64,000 nt of DNA from Candidatus Obscuribacterales bacterium (GCA_031292355.1 JARLHI010000075.1:186001-250000); one strand, 5' to 3'; counted from the first letter of the stretch, positions 1 through 8,827 are shown. Translations and numbers: made by a program. Notes: generated by a model from the letters alone, not told the origin.

Positions 1-354
1 GGAATAGAAAAGTCGAGTATTTTTCTTGATAGGAACACCGCAACGCTCATAATTCCACAACTCACTCAATCGTGTCTTTATCTCCGGACGAGCGGCAATC
101 TTGGACAGAAACGCCGTCGTTACTTCATTTTCGCTTTTAACCCAAGCGGCAGTTTTCTCCGAATTGGCGTCTTCTAGCCATCTGTACGGATCTGCGACTT
201 TTACACCGTTATAGTCGTCAACGACATCGCCTTTGTCTGTTGATGGATACTTGATTTCTGCGGCGCTAGATGAACTCGAAGAAAGCATGAGCCCGGAAAT
301 TATCACAACCAGTGATAAAATCTCTCGTGACTTGAAAGAAGCAAAGGTCTTCAT
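1..354 (-). CDS. Prolyl oligopeptidase (S9A), N-terminal part, cut by window edge
   Basis: The minus strand reads without a stop from an ATG at 354 to the window edge (118 codons). The protein starts with a signal peptide (hydrophobic core LSLVVIISGLML, then a Ser/Ala-rich cleavage region). It continues with the typical start of the peptidase S9 N-terminal propeller: VDDYNGVKVADPYRWLED, then KTAAWV and LWNYERCGVP. These match prolyl endopeptidases that cleave short peptides after proline. The catalytic alpha/beta-hydrolase domain lies outside the window, so activity cannot be judged. The signal peptide suggests action in the periplasm or outside the cell. The gene is divergent from the one at 514, with about 160 bases between the start codons. 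Confidence 0.85.
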   Translation of the reverse strand, partial: MKTFASFKSREILSLVVIISGLMLSSSSSSAAEIKYPSTDKGDVVDDYNGVKVADPYRWLEDANSEKTAAWVKSENEVTTAFLSKIAARPEIKTRLSELWNYERCGVPIKKNTRLFYS

Positions 355-513
355 CGCGTATTCCTCGTTGAGCGGTGCCTGGCAAAGATTACCACTTTAA
401 ATAGATTGATAGCGTCAACACAATTTCGCGTGACAAGGGCATACATTAAGTCACTTTACGGCTACACTAAATGACCTGTCGCGACCATTCACCCAGGTTG
501 TCAATCTAGCTTC

Positions 514-3003
514 ATGTCACTTCTCTATAACACCCGCAAAGATGGCTCGTCGGTACTTTTCATCGATGGCGACTTGCAATTCGATACGCGAGACGAAGCC
601 GTTTATCACGAGAGTCTGGTGTTTCCGGCTCTTTCAGTTTTACAAAAAAGGCGACCGCCTCAAGCCACCTTTAAAGGATTGATTCTGGGCGGTGGCGACG
701 GTCTGGTCGCCCGCGAAATGCTCAAAAGTAATTGCTTCGACAATATCATGGTCGCTGAATATGACGCTTCTGTCGTTGCTCTTACTCGAGCAAAACTGTC
801 ACAGCTGAGCAATAACAGTTTTGCAGATCCTCGGATAGATCTGCAAATCGGCGATTGTCGCAATTTTATCGACTATGCCATCGCAGATGGTGCACAGTTC
901 GATTTAATCATTGCCGATTTAACTGTGCCTCAATCGCTGGACGCAGCCAGCTTACACAGTATAAATTTCTACGAGAAGATAGGTCAAATTCTAAAACATG
1001 ACTCAGTCTTTGCCACGAACGCGCTTTCCCCAACTAAATATCCAGACGCGTATTGGTGCATTTACAACAGCATCCGCAGCGCGAAGATTTACCCACGTCC
1101 ATATCGGATTGCGATGCCTTCGTTTCAAGCCGAAGGGTATGGACCTGATTGGGGATTCTTTCTAGCCTCGCCAGCCCCAATCGGGAAATCAGAAATAGGC
1201 GTCGATTTTGAATTTCCTGAAAGCAATACGCAACTGAAAAATGCTGAGCAAATGCAGCGGCTCTTCCATTTTCCTACGTTCATTGCAGCCAGACGCGAGC
1301 TGTCACTGCCAGCTGGAGCCAACAGCGACATTCTTCTCCATTATTTGAGCAAGGCTAATGAAGAAAACGTGGCTCATCAAACCGACTGGAACTCTCTCGA
1401 TTTTTCAATCGACGCTACAGCAATTCCGCGAGTAGACCTCGGCGATCAAGTTTTGCCGCACGATGTATGCACATTGCTCAAAGAGAGCATCGACAAAGAC
1501 ACTGTCTTCGAGCAGATTATCGACTTGATGCCGTCCTTGCAACGAGACCAGACAAAAGAAATGGTTGGCGCGTTTCTCTTGAATCCGGCTCGTTTTTTGC
1601 AGGCTATCGATTTACCGGCTCTGATTGACAGACTAATCGCTAGGGCCGAAGAGCTGCCGCGCAAACTACTGGCAGAATTAAAAGAACTAAGAATCAAATT
1701 AGAAGAACTTGCAGGAGACTACGAGCGTTTACTGCAACTTGGACTTAAGGTAGTGACCATCGCCACTCTCGTCGTTATTGTAGGCAACCTGCTGTCGCCA
1801 GATGCGGTTTATGGCAAAGGCTCATCAGGTGGTGGCACATATGGCACATTTGCTAGCGATGCACATGGATTTTCTCAGCTCTCGCATACAAAAATGGACG
1901 TTTCGTCATCTGAACCCGAGCTTGCAACCGGCATGGGTTTCAGAAGTCGACAAGCCTCATCGATGTGCCTGGACGAAACTGGAACAGCATATCCCACTCG
2001 CTCTTATAGATATTATGGCGGCTACCGAAGCCGGTACTACTACGGAAGACACCGCTATGTTTCTTCTGAAAAACGAGATGCCGGTGATGCCCGCCGCAGA
2101 CTGGAGACTTCGCACGGTGTTTTCCGACTCTCTCCTGAAGCTGATGTGCTCGAAGATGGGCGCGTTGCTATCCAATTAACAGACGCCGCGTATTTGTTTC
2201 TCGAGCCAGACGCCACTACTGTTATAGATTCGCAAACAGGAGAGCCGATTATGGATCTAAGCGCAGACCCTGCTCAACTCTGGCGAATTTCAAAAGAGTT
2301 ATCTCGTCAAAAAACTGGCATCGTCAATTCTCTTGCTGGCAAGCAAGAATGGATCAACTGGGTTGATTGGCTCGGCTTTATGCCTTGGCGCGACGACGAT
2401 TTGACTGAAATGAAAAATCTATTTGATATGTCAGACCGTTTGAGTGCAGCGCAAAAGCGGTTGAATTCAGATTCGAGCACACCACCTCCACTATTTACAC
2501 CACCTGTTGCCGACGCCATCGAGGTGATTAACACTATTTGGTTGATGCCAGACGGCAGGTCTGTTTTCGTCTGGCTGCCTGAAAACAAATTCGCTTACAT
2601 GAATGGCACGAACTGGTATAGCGACCCTCAATTGACGAAGCCTATAACTACTCCGGCATTTTCACCAAAATTCAAGAACGTCGTCAAAGGCCTACTTCTC
2701 AAAGAAAACAAAGAACAAGACTCAACTAAACAAAGTCTGATGCGCGACTTAAATTATGCGCAAGCTGATATGACAAGTTTACAGCGTGACAAAGCCGACT
2801 ATCAAGCCTGTTCATCCGACACAGGCATGGGCGAAAACGTCGATTATGGCTCGACACAAATTCCACTCGGTCAAGCCATCATAAAAACCGACAACGATAT
2901 CGCTCTCACAACTCAGCGCATCAAGATCTTGCAAGATCAAGTCGAAGCACTGCCCAAAGAAGCTCAACTACGAACGAAAGTGCTGGAGCAGTTTAAGGAC
3001 TAA
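514..3003 (+). CDS. Spermidine-synthase-like domain fused to a membrane anchor and a novel C-terminal half
   Basis: 829 aa, against about 290 for ordinary spermidine synthases. Residues 1 to about 240 form an aminopropyltransferase-like Rossmann domain: DEAVYHESL near the start, the nucleotide loop LILGGGDG, then AEYDASVV, DPRIDLQIGDC and FDLIIADLTVP. In classical enzymes the last motif is DSSDP; here the first Asp stays and the second is Val, so spermidine synthesis is not certain. After a helical linker a single membrane segment lies near residues 410-428. It is followed by a Gly/Ser stretch, a Tyr/Arg-rich patch (about 495-517), a region I do not recognise, and a C-terminal coiled coil. 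First gene of a four-gene cassette; its TAA overlaps the next ATG by one base. The ATG at 514 has no clear Shine-Dalgarno. Function inferred: polyamine-like chemistry tethered to the membrane. Confidence 0.75.
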   Translation: MSLLYNTRKDGSSVLFIDGDLQFDTRDEAVYHESLVFPALSVLQKRRPPQATFKGLILGGGDGLVAREMLKSNCFDNIMVAEYDASVVALTRAKLSQLSNNSFADPRIDLQIGDCRNFIDYAIADGAQFDLIIADLTVPQSLDAASLHSINFYEKIGQILKHDSVFATNALSPTKYPDAYWCIYNSIRSAKIYPRPYRIAMPSFQAEGYGPDWGFFLASPAPIGKSEIGVDFEFPESNTQLKNAEQMQRLFHFPTFIAARRELSLPAGANSDILLHYLSKANEENVAHQTDWNSLDFSIDATAIPRVDLGDQVLPHDVCTLLKESIDKDTVFEQIIDLMPSLQRDQTKEMVGAFLLNPARFLQAIDLPALIDRLIARAEELPRKLLAELKELRIKLEELAGDYERLLQLGLKVVTIATLVVIVGNLLSPDAVYGKGSSGGGTYGTFASDAHGFSQLSHTKMDVSSSEPELATGMGFRSRQASSMCLDETGTAYPTRSYRYYGGYRSRYYYGRHRYVSSEKRDAGDARRRLETSHGVFRLSPEADVLEDGRVAIQLTDAAYLFLEPDATTVIDSQTGEPIMDLSADPAQLWRISKELSRQKTGIVNSLAGKQEWINWVDWLGFMPWRDDDLTEMKNLFDMSDRLSAAQKRLNSDSSTPPPLFTPPVADAIEVINTIWLMPDGRSVFVWLPENKFAYMNGTNWYSDPQLTKPITTPAFSPKFKNVVKGLLLKENKEQDSTKQSLMRDLNYAQADMTSLQRDKADYQACSSDTGMGENVDYGSTQIPLGQAIIKTDNDIALTTQRIKILQDQVEALPKEAQLRTKVLEQFKD

Positions 3004-4091
3004 TGGACAAGCAGCCCCTGTTAAAACTCAAAGCCCATAAGCTCAATCTTGAATTTAATCAAGATTCTATGACACTGTGTGCAGAGGGCATATCTTCGTT
3101 CGACTTAGCTGAACAATGGAATAGTCTCGTAGAAGCGTGTTCTAATTCTGGTTTTATGCAAAGTCTAAACTGGGCGAAATTCAAAAAACATCAGGGTTAT
3201 CGCATCATCGCTATTGGTCTTTTTCAAAACGATACCCTCATCGGTGGCGCTCTCGGTTATCTGCCAGAAAAAACAAATGGGCAGGGCATAATATGCATTC
3301 CCGAGGGGCCGATTTTGCAGTGGCAAGATGAACAAATAGCAAGCGAAGGCTTGCGATTAATTGAACAAGCGATGGAAAACGAAGCTCTCAAAGCTGGTGC
3401 GATGGCTCTTAGAATCGAACCACGATTAAACCCACCTGTAGATCGGTCTTTGCGCACTTTCAAACGTGCACCAGTAGATCTGGTGCCTAACGAAACTCTT
3501 TGTCTCGATCTCAACCTAAGCGAACAAGAGTTGCTTAGGCAAATGCACCACAAATGCCGCTATAACATCGGGCTTGCTGCAAAAAAAAATGTAGTTATAC
3601 GCGAATATCGAGATGCTTCGGCATTGAACGAGTTTTACCCAGCCCTTCTAGAAGCGGCTCAAAGAGACGATTTCTTTGCTGAACCAAGGTCATTTTTCGA
3701 TGGTCTTTGCGATTTGCTTTGTCCGTCGGGTATGGCTCGAATTTTTATTGCCTCCCATGAAGAAGACATTCTTGGCGGCTTGCTTTTGCTCACGTTTGGT
3801 AAACGCGCGACGTTTCTTTATGGTGGTATCACCAATACCAAACGTCAGCTGATGGCTGGTTACGCCCTGCAGTGGCGCGCGATTCAAGCAGCAAAAGCGC
3901 TCAATTGCGACACTTATGACTTTTATGGTTACACCGAATTCGATGATGAAAACCACGACTATGCCAGATTTTCGCGATTCAAGCGACAATTCGGCGGAAA
4001 GATGGAAAAATTCATCGGCGCCCACGACCATTTCTTTTTAGACCGTCTGGCGGATGTCGTCATCAAAGCGGTCAATCAGGTTGAACGATAA
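3003..4091 (+). CDS. FemAB/FemX-like GNAT-fold aminoacyltransferase
   Basis: 362 aa, a normal length for a Fem-type transferase. These enzymes add amino acids to peptidoglycan precursors or transfer acyl groups. Visible family features are an early FMQSLNWAKFKKHQGYR block, the two-lobed layout with EGPILQW, and the diagnostic KCRYNIGLAAKKNV segment near residues 184-198. A second GNAT lobe ends in DFYGYTEF and RFSRFKRQFGG. No signal peptide or membrane segment, so it is probably cytoplasmic. The ATG lies inside the stop of the upstream spermidine-synthase-like gene (TAATG), which implies translational coupling and a shared process. The acceptor is unknown: lipid II, or a product of the neighbouring enzyme. 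Family confidence is high, substrate confidence low. Confidence 0.8.
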   Translation: MDKQPLLKLKAHKLNLEFNQDSMTLCAEGISSFDLAEQWNSLVEACSNSGFMQSLNWAKFKKHQGYRIIAIGLFQNDTLIGGALGYLPEKTNGQGIICIPEGPILQWQDEQIASEGLRLIEQAMENEALKAGAMALRIEPRLNPPVDRSLRTFKRAPVDLVPNETLCLDLNLSEQELLRQMHHKCRYNIGLAAKKNVVIREYRDASALNEFYPALLEAAQRDDFFAEPRSFFDGLCDLLCPSGMARIFIASHEEDILGGLLLLTFGKRATFLYGGITNTKRQLMAGYALQWRAIQAAKALNCDTYDFYGYTEFDDENHDYARFSRFKRQFGGKMEKFIGAHDHFFLDRLADVVIKAVNQVER

Positions 4092-4102
4092 GGAGCACAA
4101 AG

Positions 4103-4471
4103 ATGATGAAATTTGGGCGCATACCGCCAGAAACAGTGACACTGTTTCAAAAAACAATCGTCCAGGCACGAGATCATATTGCCTCCGTACTCCCACCTGA
4201 AGCCAACGAGCAGGTGAGAGCCTATGCAATTGAACAAGTTCTGGAAATAATTTTGCGTGACTGGCGCGAAAACAACAACACCACAGGTATGGAAGATGCC
4301 GACGTTGAAGATCTCGGCAATTTTGTCGGACTGGCTGCAACACTGGCCGGTAGCGATCTCAATGGTCAGGGATTCCCGATTTTTCAAGCGACACTGAAAG
4401 GACTCCTGGAAGATTGGCTCTATAACTGGAATGCACCTGGCGATCCAGGCCCACCAGGACCAATCAACTAA
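4103..4471 (+). CDS. Stand-alone copy of an unnamed domain (DWREN/DWLxNWNA)
   Basis: 122 aa, not a family I recognise. A strong AGGAG sits 7 bases before the ATG (a second ATG follows at once), and the gene begins 11 bases after the Fem-like gene, so it is in the same operon. Almost the whole protein is one domain that recurs at the C terminus of the next gene. Shared marks are FGRIPPETV against YGRIPQDTV, RDWREN against SDWREN, FVGLAATLAG against FIEAASFLSG, ATLKGLLEDWLYNWNAP against ATLRAFAQDWLANWNAT, and a Gly-Pro-rich end. Predicted mostly helical and soluble, acidic overall. The paralogy to the neighbour is seen directly; a role as a soluble partner or competitor of the membrane-bound version is inference. 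Confidence 0.85.
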   Translation: MMKFGRIPPETVTLFQKTIVQARDHIASVLPPEANEQVRAYAIEQVLEIILRDWRENNNTTGMEDADVEDLGNFVGLAATLAGSDLNGQGFPIFQATLKGLLEDWLYNWNAPGDPGPPGPIN

Positions 4472-4511
4472 AACTAAAACAAGCAGCGCTAACGAAGCTG
4501 AGGACAGCTGA

Positions 4512-5588
4512 TTGACCACTCAAACCGCCAATTCAAAACAAGCAAATAGCATCGCCACTGCATTCAACAACAATCCGTGGTTGCCTTACACCCTTGTTGT
4601 GGGAATCGGCGGATCAGCGTACATGCTTATCAGCCTTGCAGTTTTACGATTCGTCCTGGAGTATTACGAAGAAGGCCTTCTCGTAGATCCACAATCAAAA
4701 GCTTCGCTGTTTTTTCCGCTGGTCATTTTTTCCCTTCTGATGACCATTGGACCTCTGATAAAACAAATGACCGTCCCATCACCGGGGAGCAGTTTTGATT
4801 TGAAGGCTGTGGGCATTCTCATCCTCATAATGTCGCTCATAACACTTGCGTTTCCCTGGTCATCGACCGCGGTTGCGTTTACAGTAACATTTGGAGTTAC
4901 AACTGCTGTTGCTTATCTTCTACTGCATTTTTTCTCGTCCTTTCCGTCAGTCAAATGGGCAACGATAGCAATCTGGTTCTTTGCTTTCATAGCTATCTGG
5001 ATGATTGGCGTGAGCGCGCCGATAAGTTTGCCTACATTTATAGTGGTGTGGGCAGCCATCGGATTTGGCGGAGGACTTCTTCTCTATTCAATCGCCAAAT
5101 CCAGAAATGCAACTGACGCAACAAATGCTGACAGGGCAAGAACTCAAGCCACCAACGCTCACATCCAAGCGCAAGGCATAGCGCAAACACGCAGGCGTGC
5201 AGCCAGAACATCTGGTATCGTGTCAAGATACGGACGTATTCCTCAAGATACAGTTGATTTGCTCTCGAATCATATTCGCCGCATCACCGGACCCATTGCA
5301 GCGGCACTACCGATTGGTACCTCGGTTTCGCGACGCAACCACACTGTGTTTGTACTGCTCGAGGCAGTAGTTTCCGACTGGCGCGAAAACGACAATTTCG
5401 ATTTGATGACGCCCGATGACATAGATGACTTTCAATCATTTATTGAAGCGGCGTCGTTTTTAAGCGGTCCCGAGGAAAGTGTAGTCAGTGCGGCAATTTA
5501 TAAAGCCACGCTTAGAGCATTCGCTCAAGACTGGCTCGCCAACTGGAATGCCACCGATAATAGTGGACCACCAGAGCGAATCTATTAG
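4512..5588 (+). CDS. Six-helix membrane protein with C-terminal DWREN/NWNA domain
   Basis: 358 aa. The TTG start at 4512 is supported by GAGGA 7 bases upstream. Residues about 20-200 contain six hydrophobic segments (for example LVVGIGGSAYMLISLAVL, LKAVGILILIMSLITLAF and WATIAIWFFAFIAIWMIG). A charged linker with a run of Ala, Arg and Gln follows. From about residue 237 comes a domain paralogous to the whole of the preceding 122-aa protein, with the same YGRIP, DWREN and DWLANWNA signatures. I do not recognise the membrane part as a known transporter. It is the last gene of the 514-5588 cassette. Its stop is immediately adjacent to the stop of the convergent DUF1254 gene. Likely a membrane receptor or anchor for the shared domain; this is inference. 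Confidence 0.85.
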   Translation: MTTQTANSKQANSIATAFNNNPWLPYTLVVGIGGSAYMLISLAVLRFVLEYYEEGLLVDPQSKASLFFPLVIFSLLMTIGPLIKQMTVPSPGSSFDLKAVGILILIMSLITLAFPWSSTAVAFTVTFGVTTAVAYLLLHFFSSFPSVKWATIAIWFFAFIAIWMIGVSAPISLPTFIVVWAAIGFGGGLLLYSIAKSRNATDATNADRARTQATNAHIQAQGIAQTRRRAARTSGIVSRYGRIPQDTVDLLSNHIRRITGPIAAALPIGTSVSRRNHTVFVLLEAVVSDWRENDNFDLMTPDDIDDFQSFIEAASFLSGPEESVVSAAIYKATLRAFAQDWLANWNATDNSGPPERIY

Positions 5589-7049
5589 TTAAAGACCAAT
5601 CTTATCGACCGATGGTGGCATCCAAGCACCACTTAGAACTGTGGTCTTTGGCCAGTACAGTCTCATCAGCAAATTGAATTCGTCATTGGGAGCCGGCAGC
5701 CAGTTAGCTTGCTTATCTGCGCCTGGATCATCATGCTGCACATAAATATCCAGTGACCCGTCGGCACCATATTTAAGATCATCATGATCGCTTAGTGAGG
5801 TCCGCCCCAGAGGGTTGCCTATACAAAATCCTTGGGCGTCATAAAGAGAAATAGACCAGAAAGCTTTTACTGGTGGCAACTGTGATTTATCAAAGTGAAT
5901 GACATAGCGATTTGCACCAAGCAGCGGCTGCCCCTGCGAGTCGGTAGTGCACGATGGATAAATTGCGTCATCCAGACGATTTAGACCGGCACCAATCATT
6001 GAGACCGCGGCTCGATCTAAGTAATTAGTACCATAACTACCTGCTATTTTGCGCTCAACACTCCAGCCATTTTCATTAACGCCAATTGTTTTTGCTCGCT
6101 CGGCAATGATTGCTTTTGCATCTGCGACTGCACTTTCAAGAGAGGCCACCGTTTGAGCGGGAAGCTTATCAAAATGAAATTCTGAGCCGGGTTCGATGCC
6201 AATCAATTTCAATTTGGCCACAAATGCCGCGTCTTCCTTGTGCGGAGGGTTGCTGAAGAGCAATTCGGCGAAGTTCCTAAAAAATCGCTCGGCGCTCATG
6301 TCAGCAATCTGCTTAGAAGGCGCTTGAGTTGTGCACTCCAGGCTAGATGACTCGCGGGACTTTGCCCCATTTGCGGGCGCAGATTCATTTTCACCGGAAT
6401 TCTCAGCACCACCTGAGGCCTTAATGTAATTGGAAAGAGGTGTAATTTTTAAACCATTTTGAATTGTGTTCACTGAAGCGATATCGGCTTGTCCCTTTGC
6501 TTCGATGCGACCAACAATCCAAACATAATTGGTGCCTGAATTGAGCCTGGATACGCCAGCTGGAATGGCACCTTTCCAGCGCGGTCCGACAATGGCAAAA
6601 TTGCCAGGCTGTGTACCAGACACTCTCTTACCGGGGCTAGCAAAAGCTTCTAACCAGCCATCGAGCATCGTCAGAAAATAAAAACGTTCCTGCGTATCAG
6701 GCACCGATACCACTACCGGTTCTTTCGAGACATCAACCCAGGCGACTGAATATAGAACATCGTTATTCGGACGAATTACATTGTGATCGCCTGTCTGTGA
6801 AAATTGGCGATGATGCACAAATTTATTCAAAGACATCGACGAGGATTTTTCTTCACCGGACAATGCCCTCGCCCGCGTCAATCCAAGCAGCACGAGAGGA
6901 TAAGCGTATTCGTAAGCTTCGACACCTATATCATGAGCCTGCTTTTCCGGTGAAAGCGGACCAAATGCCACAGCCGGATTAAAGATAGTGGAGTTGTAGA
7001 CGAGAAGACTAAACAATGTAGCTTTCGCTAGACGACTGGTCCAATTCAA
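5589..7049 (-). CDS. Exported DUF1254/DUF1214 protein
   Basis: 486 aa with an N-terminal signal peptide (LFSLLVYNSTIFNPAVAFG). The N-terminal half has the DUF1254 hallmark EAYEYAYPLVLLGL, then RPNNDVLYSVAWVDVSKEPVV. The C-terminal half carries the DUF1214 block: KAFWSISLYDAQG, then ANWLPAPNDEFNLLMRLYWP and GAWMPPSVDKI at the end. Such proteins are widespread and exported but have no firmly established enzymatic role. A low-complexity insert lies near residues 215-240. The start is TTG at 7049, with GGAG about 12 bases upstream, so the exact start is uncertain. It converges on the cassette at 514-5588 with no spacer between the two stop codons. Confidence 0.85.
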   Translation of the reverse strand: MNWTSRLAKATLFSLLVYNSTIFNPAVAFGPLSPEKQAHDIGVEAYEYAYPLVLLGLTRARALSGEEKSSSMSLNKFVHHRQFSQTGDHNVIRPNNDVLYSVAWVDVSKEPVVVSVPDTQERFYFLTMLDGWLEAFASPGKRVSGTQPGNFAIVGPRWKGAIPAGVSRLNSGTNYVWIVGRIEAKGQADIASVNTIQNGLKITPLSNYIKASGGAENSGENESAPANGAKSRESSSLECTTQAPSKQIADMSAERFFRNFAELLFSNPPHKEDAAFVAKLKLIGIEPGSEFHFDKLPAQTVASLESAVADAKAIIAERAKTIGVNENGWSVERKIAGSYGTNYLDRAAVSMIGAGLNRLDDAIYPSCTTDSQGQPLLGANRYVIHFDKSQLPPVKAFWSISLYDAQGFCIGNPLGRTSLSDHDDLKYGADGSLDIYVQHDDPGADKQANWLPAPNDEFNLLMRLYWPKTTVLSGAWMPPSVDKIGL

Positions 7050-7331
7050 TTTTCAGATGTTCTCCAGAGTCATTCTGCAAAAAACCTAATCTTAGCGCGT
7101 CTGGTTCTCGAATCGTCGTGGGTAATCCAGAAACACTCTCGCCGAGACAATCTCAAGTTTTGTCAGCTCGAATGTCAGTCGAAAAATGTTCCCATCGGTG
7201 ACCTAAAACCGACAGATATTAAACAGAAAAAAGGATACAAAATGGCTGATATGCCCGAGAATTACAGCCTGGCATCTTAAACCATTCTTTCTCGTGATCG
7301 TGTATAGCAAAGTATGAGGGCTCAAATTTAA

Positions 7332-7430
7332 ATGGACGTCACAACCATCTTTTTTGTTTGCGCCAGTTCCGTTGTTGCTGTCTTCCTTTTCATCGGCGCC
7401 AAAGATGTCTTATTTCTAGTAGAGAAATAA
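7332..7430 (+). CDS. Possible 32-aa membrane microprotein
   Basis: ATG to TAA, 32 codons. The peptide is almost entirely one hydrophobic helix (TTIFFVCASSVVAVFLFIGA) followed by KDVLFLVEK. A GAGGG lies 11 bases upstream, and a strong terminator begins 27 bases downstream on the same strand; that is the layout of a short independent transcript. No homology can be claimed from the sequence alone. Confidence 0.45.
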   Translation: MDVTTIFFVCASSVVAVFLFIGAKDVLFLVEK

Positions 7431-7456
7431 ATCTCACAGTTTCAGACAAGAATTTA

Positions 7457-7492
7457 AAAAGCGCATGATCGACGATCACGCGCTTTTCTTTT
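7457..7492. terminator. Bidirectional rho-independent terminator
   Basis: Two 15-base arms (7457-7471 and 7473-7487) pair with one A:C mismatch, leaving a 5-base CGACG loop. A T-rich tail (TTTTCTTTT) follows on the plus strand, and TTTTTAAATT on the minus strand. It can end both the short plus-strand transcript at 7332 and the minus-strand hemL operon, whose stop lies 22 bases away. Confidence 0.85.
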
Positions 7493-7513
7493 GTGTTATT
7501 GCCTAATTCTGAA

Positions 7514-8812
7514 CTAAGACTTGATGCTTTCTTCCAGCGCTTCAAGAGTTTGTTCTATGTCAGTCTTGGTGTGAACGGCTGAAATAAAAGCCGATTCAAA
7601 TTGTGATGGAGGCCAGTAGATACCTTTGCTTGCTAACGATCGCCATACTTTGCCAAAGAATTCGGTATCTGAAGTTTGAGCATCGGCAAGGTTTTTCACT
7701 TTTGCTTTGGTGAAGAAAAAGCCGATCATGCCGCAGACATCAACAACTTGCATGGGCACAATGTTTTTGACGGCAATTGCTCGCAAACCTTCTGCCAACA
7801 TATCCGTATTGCGTTTGAGAATCTCATAAGCGTTTGATTGCTGCAAAGTTCTCAATTGAGCGATACCAGCTTGCATAGCTAGTGGATTGCCAGACAGAGT
7901 ACCGGCCTGATAAACGCTGCCGGATGGGGCAATGTGCTCCATTATTTCTTTGCGTCCACCATAAGCTCCCACAGGCAAGCCACCACCGATAATTTTGCCC
8001 AAACAGGTCAAATCAGGTTTGACCTTATACAAATCTTGAGCACCACCTGGCGCTACGCGGAAACCAGTCATCACCTCATCGATAATGAGTAAGGCACCAG
8101 ATCCGGTGCACAACTCACGCACTTTAGCGAGATAGCCATCTTCTGGCAGAATCAAGCCAGCATTGCCTACAATTGGCTCTATGATAACGCAAGCAATGTC
8201 GCCACCGTGTTCTTTGAACACAGCTTGTAGCGCTTTTTCGTCGTTATAAGGAACCGAGATCGTTAGTTTTGTCAGAGCTTCAGGAACGCCAGGCGAACTG
8301 GAAATACCAAGTGTTGCCATGCCCGAGCCGGCTTTAACCAGAAACGAATCTGCGTGACCGTGATAACAGCCGTCGAATTTAACGACCAAAGTTTTCTTTG
8401 TAAATGCACGGGCCAGGCGAATCGCTGACATACAGGCTTCGGTGCCAGAGTTAACCATACGAACCATCTCTATCGATGGCATCATTTGACAAATCAATTC
8501 TGCAAGATCAACTTCAGCGCGATTTGGTGCACCAAAACTGGTGCCATGTTGCAAGGCGTCTTCTATCGCCTCTAAAACGCGCGGATGGCGATGACCTAAA
8601 ATCATCGGCCCCCACGAACCAATATAGTCAATGTAGCGATTGCCATCGACATCGAAAAGATACTGTCCATCAGCCTTTTCCATAAAGATAGGCTCGGCGC
8701 CCACAGCTGCGCATGCGCGTACCGGAGAGTTAACCCCACCCGGAGTCACCAATTTCGCCCGTTCAAAAATCAGATGGGACTTTGTCGCCTTAACCAGAGG
8801 AGTAACTGTCAT
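7514..8812 (-). CDS. hemL: Glutamate-1-semialdehyde 2,1-aminomutase
   Basis: 432 aa, the normal length. This PLP enzyme converts glutamate-1-semialdehyde to 5-aminolevulinate in the C5 route to haem. Features: VTPGGVNSPVRA at the start, MVNSGTEACMSAIRLAR, KFDGCYHGHADSFLV, the cofactor Asp in LLIIDEVMTGFR, and the Schiff-base lysine K273 in LGKIIGGGLPVGAYGG. The C terminus has IYWPPSQFESAF. Cytoplasmic. The ATG at 8812 lies 15 bases after the stop of the thioredoxin-like gene, so the two form a minus-strand operon that ends at the terminator at 7457-7492. Identification is secure. Confidence 0.97.
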   Translation of the reverse strand: MTVTPLVKATKSHLIFERAKLVTPGGVNSPVRACAAVGAEPIFMEKADGQYLFDVDGNRYIDYIGSWGPMILGHRHPRVLEAIEDALQHGTSFGAPNRAEVDLAELICQMMPSIEMVRMVNSGTEACMSAIRLARAFTKKTLVVKFDGCYHGHADSFLVKAGSGMATLGISSSPGVPEALTKLTISVPYNDEKALQAVFKEHGGDIACVIIEPIVGNAGLILPEDGYLAKVRELCTGSGALLIIDEVMTGFRVAPGGAQDLYKVKPDLTCLGKIIGGGLPVGAYGGRKEIMEHIAPSGSVYQAGTLSGNPLAMQAGIAQLRTLQQSNAYEILKRNTDMLAEGLRAIAVKNIVPMQVVDVCGMIGFFFTKAKVKNLADAQTSDTEFFGKVWRSLASKGIYWPPSQFESAFISAVHTKTDIEQTLEALEESIKS

Positions 8813-8827
8813 TTATTCACCTAACCA

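Noticed and set aside
1802..2179. A 125-codon plus-strand frame inside the spermidine-synthase-like fusion gene
   Set aside because: It overlaps the fusion gene fully, and its peptide is rich in His, Met and Arg without domain character. The fusion frame is continuous through it.
4038..4519. Minus-strand frames opposite the 122-aa DWREN gene
   Set aside because: The plus-strand gene has a strong ribosome site and a paralogue next door; the minus frames have neither.
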